Below are positions 22,183 through 29,282 of a stretch of 29,768 nucleotides of DNA, piece by piece. The position numbers were made by a program, and so were the translations under genes. The notes beneath the pieces are model-generated. The model saw nothing but the letters and a program-made list of their open reading frames with translations, was not told the origin of the DNA and did not search any database. Each line of letters starts with the position of its first letter. The first letter of the stretch is position 1. Origin of the DNA: Clostridiales bacterium (GTDB lineage Bacteria; Bacillota; Clostridia; Oscillospirales; Oscillospiraceae); contig JAHZFC010000002.1 of assembly GCA_019421525.1 (NCBI GenBank), positions 1-29,768 on the forward strand. Reading direction: 5' to 3'.

Positions 22183-22857
22183 ATGCCCAGTATGCTGATC
22201 GTGGACGATGACCCCCATCTGAGGAGGTTGGTACGGACCTATGCCCAGCTGGAGCAGTTCCAGTGCCGTGAGGCGGACAGCGGCCAGCAGGCACTGGCTC
22301 TGCTCCGGGAGGCGGACAGCGACATCATCATTCTGGACGTGATGATGCCGGGCCAGGACGGGTTCCAGACCCTGGCGGAGCTGCGCACCTTCTCCCAGGC
22401 CCCGGTGATCATGCTCACCGCCCGGGGGGAGGAGTATGACCGGCTGCTGGGCTTTCGTCTGGGGGCGGACGACTACGTTCCCAAGCCCTTCAGCCCCAAG
22501 GAGCTCATGGCCCGGGTCCACGCGGTGCTCAAGCGGGCCGCCGGTCCCCGGCACACCCGGCTGACCTTTGGGGAGCTGACCATCGAGCCGGAGGCCCGGG
22601 CGGTCACCCTGGGGGACCGCCCCGTCAGCCTGCCCCCCAAGGAGTTCGACCTGCTGCTCACCCTGGCGGAAAACGAGCGGATGGTCTTTTCCCGGGAGCA
22701 GCTGCTGGACCGGGTGTGGGGCTACGACTACTTCGGGGACGTGCGGACAGTGGACACCCATATCAAATCCCTGCGGGAGCACCTGGGCGCTTTCCGCAGG
22801 GCCATCAAGACCGTCTGGGGGGTGGGTTACAAATTTGAATACCAAGAAGGATCTTAA
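22183..22857 (+). CDS. OmpR/PhoB-type response regulator
   Basis: A 224-residue response regulator. The receiver has the acidic pocket at LIVDDDP (residues 5-11), phosphorylated Asp52 in ILDVMMPGQDG, Thr79 in IMLTARG and Lys101 in YVPKPFS. The winged-helix output domain runs from about 125 to 220 with LPPKEFDLLLTLAENERMVF and DVRTVDTHIKSLREHL. It overlaps the kinase gene by 23 nt. The CTCACAA direct repeats in its own promoter and in the promoter of the dipeptidase gene are its likely binding sites. It resembles VanR-type regulators in context, but the regulated genes differ from a vancomycin cluster. Confidence 0.93.
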   Translation: MPSMLIVDDDPHLRRLVRTYAQLEQFQCREADSGQQALALLREADSDIIILDVMMPGQDGFQTLAELRTFSQAPVIMLTARGEEYDRLLGFRLGADDYVPKPFSPKELMARVHAVLKRAAGPRHTRLTFGELTIEPEARAVTLGDRPVSLPPKEFDLLLTLAENERMVFSREQLLDRVWGYDYFGDVRTVDTHIKSLREHLGAFRRAIKTVWGVGYKFEYQEGS

Positions 22858-24277
22858 GCCCCGGCGGGGCTTCCGCATGGCCATCCTGCTGTGGGGGATC
22901 ATGATGCTCCTGGTGGTGGTGACGGTGGCCTTCATGTGGTTTTTCCAAATCTACTTCATGGAGCGCAACTATGTCAGCTCCAACATCGCCGAGGTACAGG
23001 ACCGCATCGACCCGGTGGTGGAGGACCTGGCCACCGATGACCTGGCCTATAATGAGCAGCTGCTGTCCTACCTCACCCACGCCGCTGACGGGAAGCTGCT
23101 CATCGTGGATAAAAACGGCAGTCTGGCCGCCATGTACACCTATGGCCACCCCATCGACCTGGAGTCAGACAGCGGCGAGATCGCCACCTGGGACACCATC
23201 GTCAGCGGCGAGGACTACGACAAGATCCTGGCCCGGGAGCCCTACTCCCGTCAGACCACCGACGGCCACCGGATCATCTCCTATGAATATGGGGTCCCCG
23301 CCCTGTATAACGGAGAGCAGGTCTACCTGATCGTGTACCACTCCTTTGCCGAGCTGTACGCCGTGCTGGACATGAACCGGCAGCAGCTGGTCATCCTTAC
23401 GGTGATCCTGACCCTGGCCGCGGCGGGGCTGGCCGCGCTGCTGTCCAAGCTGTTCACCCGGCCCATCCTGGCCATCAAGCGGGCGGTGGACCGGCTGGCG
23501 GACGGCGACCTGACCGCCGTCCCGGGGCTCAGGCGGCAGGACGAGATCGGCCAGCTGTCCCATTCCGTGGAGGAGCTGGGCCAGGCCCTCCAGCGGGTGG
23601 ACGGCCTGCGCAGGGAGGTCATCGCCAACGTCTCCCACGAGCTGCGCTCCCCCCTGGCCCTCATCGGGGGCTACGCGGAGATGGTGCGGGACATCACCTG
23701 GCCGGACGAAGCGCAGCGCAATGAGGACCTGGACCTCATCATCAGCGAGGCCAGGCGCATGAGCGAGATGGTCAGCGACATCCTGGACTACTCCCAGCTC
23801 CAGGCGGGGTATCTCCAGCTCAAGCGGGACCGATATGACCTGGGGGAGATCGTGGCGGACGAGGCCGCCCGCTGCGAGCAGACCGCCCGGGACAACCACC
23901 TGTCCCTCCAGGTGGACATACCGGAGGGAGAGCTGACTGTCAACGTGGACCCCATCAAGCTGGGACAGGTGATGCGCAACCTGCTGTACAACGCCATCAA
24001 CCATACCAGGGATGACAACACGATCCTCATCCAGGTGGCGGAGGACAAGGAGGGGTACCAGGTATCGGTGGTCAACCCCGGCGACCCCATCCCGGAGGAG
24101 GAGCGGGAGCTCATCTGGGAGCGCTACCAGCGCAGCCAGCACCAGGCCGGCCGCCGCCAGGGGACGGGCATCGGCCTGTCCATCGTCAAGACCATCCTGG
24201 ACGCCCACGGGATGACCTACGGCGTGGACTGCCGGGACGGCATGACCTGCTTCTGGTTCCGCTGCCCCAAGGGATGA
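22835..24277 (+). CDS. Membrane sensor histidine kinase
   Basis: A 480-residue kinase (TTG start at 22835; ATG at 22877 is a shorter alternative that still keeps the first membrane segment). Membrane segment 1 is about residues 15-40, then an external sensor region of about 140 residues, and segment 2 is about 183-205. A HAMP domain follows with FTRPILAIKRAVDRLADGDL. The dimerisation domain has His268 in NVSHELRSPLALIGGYAEM. The ATPase domain has NLLYNAINHT and GTGIGLSIVKTILDAHG. It overlaps the response-regulator gene. The sensor region has no recognised fold; given the target genes, the signal is probably a cell-envelope state. Confidence 0.92.
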   Translation: MNTKKDLKPRRGFRMAILLWGIMMLLVVVTVAFMWFFQIYFMERNYVSSNIAEVQDRIDPVVEDLATDDLAYNEQLLSYLTHAADGKLLIVDKNGSLAAMYTYGHPIDLESDSGEIATWDTIVSGEDYDKILAREPYSRQTTDGHRIISYEYGVPALYNGEQVYLIVYHSFAELYAVLDMNRQQLVILTVILTLAAAGLAALLSKLFTRPILAIKRAVDRLADGDLTAVPGLRRQDEIGQLSHSVEELGQALQRVDGLRREVIANVSHELRSPLALIGGYAEMVRDITWPDEAQRNEDLDLIISEARRMSEMVSDILDYSQLQAGYLQLKRDRYDLGEIVADEAARCEQTARDNHLSLQVDIPEGELTVNVDPIKLGQVMRNLLYNAINHTRDDNTILIQVAEDKEGYQVSVVNPGDPIPEEERELIWERYQRSQHQAGRRQGTGIGLSIVKTILDAHGMTYGVDCRDGMTCFWFRCPKG

Positions 24278-24294
24278 TCTCATCTGAACGCGCT

Positions 24295-24332
24295 CAGCCG
24301 GAGGCGGCCCCGTTTGGGGCTGCCTCCGGCTG
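24295..24332 (+). terminator. Hairpin after the kinase gene
   Basis: A 17-bp stem with one G-T pair, arms 24295-24311 (CAGCCGGAGGC...) and 24316-24332, loop GTTT. It lacks a following T-run, so it is a weak terminator or a stabilising 3' hairpin. Confidence 0.5.
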
Positions 24333-24349
24333 TCTGATCTTCCGGCGGC

Positions 24350-24425
24350 TTCACAAATTTCTGCTTTTTTCCTCACGATCCTCTCACAACTTCCTCACAG
24401 GGCCCACACATCTTTTCTCTAAAAT
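24350..24425 (+). promoter_or_regulatory. VanX-CapA gene promoter with phased CTCAC repeats
   Basis: CTCAC starts at 24372, 24383 and 24394, exactly 11 nt apart. Two near-matches lie in the same phase: TTCACAA at 24350 (two units upstream) and CACACA at 24405. The -10 candidate TAAAAT (24420-24425) starts 15 nt after the 24405 unit, the same distance as in the two-component promoter. No consensus -35 is present. This is a good candidate for cooperative binding by the response regulator encoded upstream. Confidence 0.72.
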
Positions 24426-24466
24426 CGACCCAGAAATGGACGATCAAGAGAAAGAAGGGAACTGTT

Positions 24467-26185
24467 ATGAAGCCCCTGCACCGACATGACCACCTCTCTC
24501 CCCGGGCCCGAAAGCGCAGCCTTTGGGCCGCCGCAGCACTGGCCGTCATCTTTATCGGCGGTCTGGCTCTTTCGGTGGCCACCGCCCGGCAGGTCAGCAC
24601 AGATGACAGCGAGGGAGCCGGCTATCAGCAGCTCACCGCCCAGCTGGACTCCCTGGACAGCCAGGCCCTGGACGCCGCGGACGCCGGCCAGGAGGACGAC
24701 GCGGTCTCCCCCGCCCCCTCTGTCCAGCCGGAGGAGATCGCAGGACCTGCCGACGATGAGCTGGTGCCCATCCAGCAGTACATACCCACCATCTATGTGG
24801 AGCTGAAATATGCCACCGAGGACAACATCACCGGACAGGCCGTCTACGACTTCGACGTGCCCTACCTGCGCTACGGCACGGTGAAAAAGCTGGCCCAGGT
24901 GCAGGAGGCCCTGCTGGAGCAGGGGTATTCCCTGAAGATTTGGGACGGCTTCCGGCCCACCTCCGCCCAGTTCGACCTGTGGGAGGCCATGCCTGACGGC
25001 CGGTACATCGCCAACCCCTACCGGGGCTACTCCGACCACTCCCGGGGCAACTGCGTGGACCTGACCCTGGTCACCGCCGACGGGGAAGAGATCCCCATGC
25101 CCACCGGCTTTGACGACTTCACCGCCCTGGCCGACCGGGATTACAGCGACGTGCCCGCCGACGCGGCGGCCAACGTCCAGATCCTGGAGGACGCCATGGC
25201 GGCCGCCGGCTTCGTCCCCTACTCCGCCGAGTGGTGGCACTACACCGATGAGGTGGACTACGACGTGGTGGAAGGGTTCGAGCCCGCCGAGCAGCTCACC
25301 GCCGTCACCGTCAGCGCCGTGGGCGACTGCATCCTGGCCACGGGGTACGGCTTTGGCTACGCCAACACCTTTGAGGACTATATGGACCGGGTGGACGGGG
25401 ATCTCTCCTACTTCTTCGCCGGGGTGTACGACATCCTGTCCGCCGACGACCTGACCATCGCCAATGCGGAGAACGTGTTCACCACCGCCACGGAGCGGGC
25501 CGACAAGGACCACCAGGGCAGCGAGGCCTTCTGGTTCAAGAGCGATCCCTCCTATGCCCAGATCTATGCCGAGGGCAGCGTGGAGGCGGTGAGCACCGCC
25601 AACAACCACTCCCACGACTACGGAGAGGAGGGCTATCAGCAGTCGCTGGAGGCCCTGGCCGACGCGGGCATCACCACCTTCGGCTATGACAAGGTGGCCT
25701 CCTATGAGGTCAAGGGCACCACCTTCGCCCTGCTCAGCTTCAACGTGTGGGGGCCCCTGGAATACGGCACCGATCTGGAGGAGATGAAGGCCCAGGTGTA
25801 CGAGGCCGTCATGGACGCCAGGGAGTGGGCGGACATCGTCGTCACCTCCTTCCACTGGGGCGAGGAGCAGGACACCACCGCCAACGACGACCAGATCGAG
25901 CTGGCCCACTACGCCGTGGACTGCGGCGCCGACCTGGTGCTGGGCACCCACCCCCATGTGCTCCAGGAGGTGGAGGTGTATCACGGCACTGTCATCGCCT
26001 ACAGCCTGGGCAACTTCATCTACGGCGGTGCCCAGCGCCCCGCCCGGGACACCATGATCTTGCCCACCACCTTTTATGTGGACGCCGAGACCGGCCAGCT
26101 GGCCTTCTCCCGCCATGAGGAGATCGCCGCCTATGTCTACGGTCTGGACAACGAACGCAACGACTACCAGCCCGTGCTGGCATAA
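24467..26185 (+). CDS. Membrane-anchored VanX-type D-Ala-D-Ala dipeptidase fused to a CapA-like metallophosphatase domain
   Basis: A 572-residue two-domain protein. Residues 19-40 form a single membrane anchor, followed by a low-complexity acidic linker, so the domains are outside the cell. Domain 1 (about 103-262) is peptidase family M15D: YVELKYATEDNITGQAVYD, IWDGFRPTSAQ (Arg163), SDHSRGNCVDLTL (His191, Asp198) and EWWHY (Glu255, His258). These match VanX Arg71, His116, Asp123, Glu181 and His184. Domain 2 (about 278-572) is CapA/PGA-cap: AVGDCILA, NAENVFTT, STANNHSHDYGEEGY, FHWGEEQ, GTHPHVLQ and YSLGNFIYGG. Ordinary VanX is a cytoplasmic single-domain enzyme. The ATG follows AAAGAAGGGAACTGTT. 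The next gene starts 3 nt after the stop. Confidence 0.92.
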   Translation: MKPLHRHDHLSPRARKRSLWAAAALAVIFIGGLALSVATARQVSTDDSEGAGYQQLTAQLDSLDSQALDAADAGQEDDAVSPAPSVQPEEIAGPADDELVPIQQYIPTIYVELKYATEDNITGQAVYDFDVPYLRYGTVKKLAQVQEALLEQGYSLKIWDGFRPTSAQFDLWEAMPDGRYIANPYRGYSDHSRGNCVDLTLVTADGEEIPMPTGFDDFTALADRDYSDVPADAAANVQILEDAMAAAGFVPYSAEWWHYTDEVDYDVVEGFEPAEQLTAVTVSAVGDCILATGYGFGYANTFEDYMDRVDGDLSYFFAGVYDILSADDLTIANAENVFTTATERADKDHQGSEAFWFKSDPSYAQIYAEGSVEAVSTANNHSHDYGEEGYQQSLEALADAGITTFGYDKVASYEVKGTTFALLSFNVWGPLEYGTDLEEMKAQVYEAVMDAREWADIVVTSFHWGEEQDTTANDDQIELAHYAVDCGADLVLGTHPHVLQEVEVYHGTVIAYSLGNFIYGGAQRPARDTMILPTTFYVDAETGQLAFSRHEEIAAYVYGLDNERNDYQPVLA

Positions 26186-26188
26186 GCC

Positions 26189-27379
26189 ATGACAGAACGC
26201 TTTCTCACCCGCCGTCTGCTCCCGGCGCTGGGGGCTGCGCTGCTGCTGGCCGGGCTGTGGTCGGGCCTGGCCCTGGCCTCTGTCCGGGTGGAGGCCGTTT
26301 CCCAGAGCGACATCGACGACATGGAGGCGCAGCTTTCCGACCTGGCCGGCGAGATCCAGGCCCTGGAGGACCAGCTGGACGAGATATCGGGCCAGCGGGA
26401 CCAGGCTCTGGAGGAGCTGGAGCAGGCCGACGCGGTGCTGGCGGAGTATGACGCCCTGATCTCCCAGCAGGAGGCGGACATCGCTCAGCTGGAGGAGGAG
26501 CAGGCGGAGCAGTACGACCTGTTCTGCCAGCAGACCCGGGCCATGGAGGAGCAGGGCTCCGTCTCCTACCTGGCTATCCTCTTCGACAGCTCCAGCTTTT
26601 CAGACCTTCTGGATGGGCTGATGCTGGTGGGGGAGGTCATGGACTACCACAACGATATCATCACCGGCCTGCGGGACACCCAGGTCCAGCTCCAGGCCGT
26701 CCAGGCCGAGCTGGAGACCAGCCAGGCCGCCCAGCAGCAGGTCCGGGACCAGCAGGCGGAGGCGCTGGCCGCCCTGGAGGAGCAGCAGGAGGCCGCCGCC
26801 CAGCTGGCCCAGAGCCTTCTCGACCAGGAGGCGGGCTATGAGGCGGCCCTCCAGGAGCTGGAGGCGGAGAACGCCCAGGTGGAGGAGGAGCTGGCCCAGG
26901 CCCGGGAGGAGCTTGCCGCCCAGGGGACGGTCATCGTATCCGAGGGGGAGTGGTACTGGCCTGTGCCCGGGTTCTACACCCTGACCTCCGGCTTTGGCTG
27001 GCGCATCCACCCCATCTACGGCACCCGGCGCTACCACAACGGCACCGACATCGGCGGGTCGGGCATCGGGGGCACGGAGATCGGCGCGGCCAAGAGCGGC
27101 GTGGTCACCACCTCCCAGTACAGCAGCTCCTACGGCAACTATGTGGTGGTCACCCACGCAGACGGCTACCAGACCCTGTACGCCCATATGAGCACCCGGC
27201 TGGTGTCCGTGGGGGACACCGTCACCCAGGGGCAGGCCCTGGGGCTGGTGGGCTCCACCGGGCTTTCCACCGGCAACCACCTGCACTTTGAGGTGTGGTA
27301 CAACGGCGCCCGCACCGACCCCGAGCAGTATTATCCTGAGTTGGAGGACGTGTTCTACCGCAGGTATAACGCGGCCTGA
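26189..27379 (+). CDS. Secreted coiled-coil M23 murein peptidase (EnvC/PcsB-like layout)
   Basis: A 396-residue exported protein. A signal peptide (about 1-30, ending LALA) is followed by a long heptad-rich coiled coil (about 38-250) with Gln/Glu/Leu-rich helices, then a LytM/M23 domain (about 265-390). The zinc site is complete: His283 and Asp287 in YHNGTDIGG, and His364 and His366 in GNHLHFEVW. It should therefore be an active endopeptidase, unlike EnvC, whose domain is degenerate. The coiled coil suggests control by a membrane partner such as FtsEX, which is not in this window. The ATG lies 3 nt after the dipeptidase stop and is probably coupled to it. A very long palindromic terminator follows. 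Confidence 0.93.
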   Translation: MTERFLTRRLLPALGAALLLAGLWSGLALASVRVEAVSQSDIDDMEAQLSDLAGEIQALEDQLDEISGQRDQALEELEQADAVLAEYDALISQQEADIAQLEEEQAEQYDLFCQQTRAMEEQGSVSYLAILFDSSSFSDLLDGLMLVGEVMDYHNDIITGLRDTQVQLQAVQAELETSQAAQQQVRDQQAEALAALEEQQEAAAQLAQSLLDQEAGYEAALQELEAENAQVEEELAQAREELAAQGTVIVSEGEWYWPVPGFYTLTSGFGWRIHPIYGTRRYHNGTDIGGSGIGGTEIGAAKSGVVTTSQYSSSYGNYVVVTHADGYQTLYAHMSTRLVSVGDTVTQGQALGLVGSTGLSTGNHLHFEVWYNGARTDPEQYYPELEDVFYRRYNAA

Positions 27380-27400
27380 CCATACGTTCCTCTCTATTCT

Positions 27401-27463
27401 TGCCTCAGCAAGCCAAAGGGCGCCCTCCGGAGACCGGAGGGCGCCCTTTGGCTTGCTGAGGCA
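27401..27463. terminator. Perfect 30-bp palindromic hairpin between convergent genes
   Basis: Arms 27401-27430 and 27434-27463 are exact reverse complements (TGCCTCAGCAAGCCAAAGGG... ) around the loop AGA. T-runs are weak on both sides (CCTTTTGG after it on the plus strand). It separates the M23 gene from the convergent membrane-protein gene and probably stops both transcripts. Confidence 0.75.
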
Positions 27464-27486
27464 GGCAGCCTTTTGGGATATCCGGC

Positions 27487-28062
27487 TCACGCCCGGTCCT
27501 CAGTCCCCTTGGCCAGACGCAGGGCCATGTTGAGCACGCACACCAGCAGCCCCGCACAGCCCACGATGATGCCGGGGATCATCAGTCCAGTCCACACCAT
27601 GGTCATGCACATGCCCACGCCCAGGATCAGCGCCCCGGCGATGCCGATGGCATAGGCCAGCACTGTCCTGCCGTTGAATGGGACGGCGGCCTTTCCGGAG
27701 GCCCGGCGGCCCACCAGAATGGCGGCCAGCAGCAGGATGATGCCGATGATGCCCACCACGAGGCCCAGGGTGGTGACGGTCTGCAGGCAGTTCACCAGGC
27801 CGATGCCCAGAGCTACGGCCCCCACCAGGCCCAGCAGGGTGGCGGCCACATAGCCGCCGGTGATGTGGACCAGGGCCTTGCCGGAGGCCTTCCGGCTCAC
27901 CGGCCAGATGGCCACCAGGACCACCGCGCCCAGCACTGCCAGGATCACGCCAGCTGTGAATGCATTCCACTCAGGAAGCAGGCACATACACATACCGATG
28001 GCCAGCAGGAGCCCTCCCACTGTGCCCATCACAGAGATCGCTGCGATACTGCTCTTTTTCAT
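27487..28062 (-). CDS. Membrane protein with three repeated two-helix units
   Basis: A 191-residue membrane protein of unknown function with about six membrane segments. It consists of three related units of about 60 residues. Each begins with a G-x-x-L-x-I-G pattern (GGLLLAIGMCMC, GAVALGIGLVNC, GALILGVGMCMT). The first two end with a basic loop, SRKASGKALV and GRRASGKAAV. This indicates internal triplication. The ATG follows AAAGGACGAGAAAGCATC. It lies downstream of the 11-mer repeat protein gene on the same strand, with a 160-bp gap in which I see no terminator or clear promoter. Confidence 0.78.
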   Translation of the reverse strand: MKKSSIAAISVMGTVGGLLLAIGMCMCLLPEWNAFTAGVILAVLGAVVLVAIWPVSRKASGKALVHITGGYVAATLLGLVGAVALGIGLVNCLQTVTTLGLVVGIIGIILLLAAILVGRRASGKAAVPFNGRTVLAYAIGIAGALILGVGMCMTMVWTGLMIPGIIVGCAGLLVCVLNMALRLAKGTEDRA

Positions 28063-28222
28063 GATGCTTTCTCGTCCTTTCTCAACAAAATGTTTCCTTG
28101 TTTTCTTTTATATCAGATGTCTGCCGTGTTTGGCCTTCATGGTCTTGATATTACACGGTGATCGTTTCTCAGATCATGCTGTTTTGTTTCGCTTTTGTTA
28201 AGATCTGGCCGACGCCCCCGGT

Positions 28223-28483
28223 CTATGCTTCGTCCGCAGCTCCGGTGTCATGCCGGGCTCCTTCCTGGGCCCCGCTGTCCTTTGGCTCCAGGAAGGTATC
28301 CACGAACTTTTTCTCCACCTTCTTATAGCTGCCCACGGCTCCGGCCTCCACCTTTTTGTAGGCCCCGACTACCGTGTCCTCGATCTTCTGATAGGTGCCC
28401 ACCACAGTGTCCTCGATCTTGTGATAGGTGCCCACTACGGCCTCTTCCACCTTTTTCGGTGTTTTCAGTTGATACTCGCTCAT
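28223..28483 (-). CDS. Small protein of five tandem 11-residue repeats
   Basis: An 86-residue soluble protein of unknown function. Residues about 11-65 are five consecutive 11-residue units: KVEEAVVGTYH, KIEDTVVGTYQ, KIEDTVVGAYK, KVEAGAVGSYK, KVEKKFVDTFL. An 11-residue period suits a right-handed coiled coil or an amphipathic membrane-surface helix, as in LEA-type or apolipoprotein-like proteins. The tail is acidic and disordered. The 33-bp DNA repeats are visible, so the gene grew by tandem duplication. The ATG at 28483 is preceded by GGAAGAAAGCGGGTATGCAAA, a modest ribosome site; the longer upstream frame crosses the terminator region and is unlikely to be coding. Confidence 0.8.
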   Translation of the reverse strand: MSEYQLKTPKKVEEAVVGTYHKIEDTVVGTYQKIEDTVVGAYKKVEAGAVGSYKKVEKKFVDTFLEPKDSGAQEGARHDTGAADEA

Positions 28484-28615
28484 TTTGCATACCCGCTTTC
28501 TTCCATCGATCTCGGGGGGCGTCCCCCGGTTTCTGCAGACATCATACTGCGCGAATGTGTGGGGATCGCTTTGGTTTTGTTTCTGAAATACTAAAAAGCG
28601 CCCCCATGGCTTGAA

Positions 28616-28653
28616 AAGGGCTCCGCCTGCGCAAATGCGCAGGCGGAGCCCTT
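28616..28653 (-). terminator. Intrinsic terminator of the minus-strand membrane-protein gene
   Basis: An 18-bp perfect stem (28616-28633 with 28636-28653; practical loop of four bases). Read on the minus strand it ends GGAGCCC followed by TTTTC. It begins 6 bp past the stop of the gene at 28659-29198. Confidence 0.85.
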
Positions 28654-28658
28654 CCTCT

Positions 28659-29198
28659 TCACACCAGCAGCTGGTGCCCCTTTTCACAGATCTCGCAGAT
28701 CTCGTCGTACTTGCGCTCCATCAGGCCGTCCACTACTCGGGTCCGGCGGCGGACCATGGCGCGGTAGAGGAACCAGGGCACGATCCAGCCTATAAAGCCG
28801 GGGATGGCCAGCAGGATGGTCAGGATGATCAGCGGTGGCTGGTGGGTGGCGGCAAAGGTGGCCCCAGCCAGGAAGGCGGTGCCGATCAGCCCCACGGTGA
28901 TGGCGCAGAGGGAGGCCCTGGTGGTCTTGGACTGCTCCAGCTCGTCCAGCTCCCGCACACAGGCCTCGAAATGCCGCTGGAGGCGGGTCAGCTCCATGCG
29001 GTTGATGATCTTCCGGTCCCGCTTCAGTACCAGCTTGCCCTTGCCCCGGCGGATGGCCTCCTCCCCGGTGCGCTCGTCCAGCACCCAGCCGAAGTTCTGG
29101 TACCCGTCCAGGTAGAGGGATGCCCGCTCCCCGCCTGCGGGGAGCTCTTTGTACTCGTATCCGATAAAGGACGCTCCGTCCTCTTTGATCTCATTCAT
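28659..29198 (-). CDS. Hypothetical protein with C-terminal membrane hairpin
   Basis: A 179-residue protein of unknown function. The N-terminal half is soluble: MNEIKEDGASFIGYEYKEL, then FGWVLDERTGEEAIRRGKGK, LVLKRDRKIINRMELTRLQR and a short helix. Two membrane segments follow, SLCAITVGLIGTAFLAGATF and PLIILTILLAIPGFIGWIVP, then a basic helical tail MVRRRTRVVDGLMERKYDEI. The ATG at 29198 has AGAGG 11 nt upstream; a GTG at 29207 is in frame but too close to that site. It is likely cotranscribed with the kinase gene upstream, 84 nt away. Confidence 0.75.
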   Translation of the reverse strand: MNEIKEDGASFIGYEYKELPAGGERASLYLDGYQNFGWVLDERTGEEAIRRGKGKLVLKRDRKIINRMELTRLQRHFEACVRELDELEQSKTTRASLCAITVGLIGTAFLAGATFAATHQPPLIILTILLAIPGFIGWIVPWFLYRAMVRRRTRVVDGLMERKYDEICEICEKGHQLLV

Positions 29199-29282
29199 GC
29201 CGATCACAGCCTCTTTCCGACCGATCCAGTCGATATGATCCCCGAAACGGGGCGCTGAGGGACCAGGGGCCCCGACGGGGGA

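Noticed and set aside
22183..26185. A vancomycin-resistance cluster
   Set aside because: Only the regulator pair and a VanX-type domain are present. There is no VanA/B ligase, VanH dehydrogenase or VanY, and the dipeptidase is extracellular, so resistance of the classic type is not supported.
26189..27379. M23 protein as a catalytically dead EnvC-type activator
   Set aside because: The zinc ligands (His283, Asp287, His366 and neighbouring His364) are all present, so an active peptidase is the simpler reading.
28250..28460. 33-bp direct repeats as a possible CRISPR array
   Set aside because: The repeats are contiguous, without spacers, in frame, and encode the 11-residue protein repeats.
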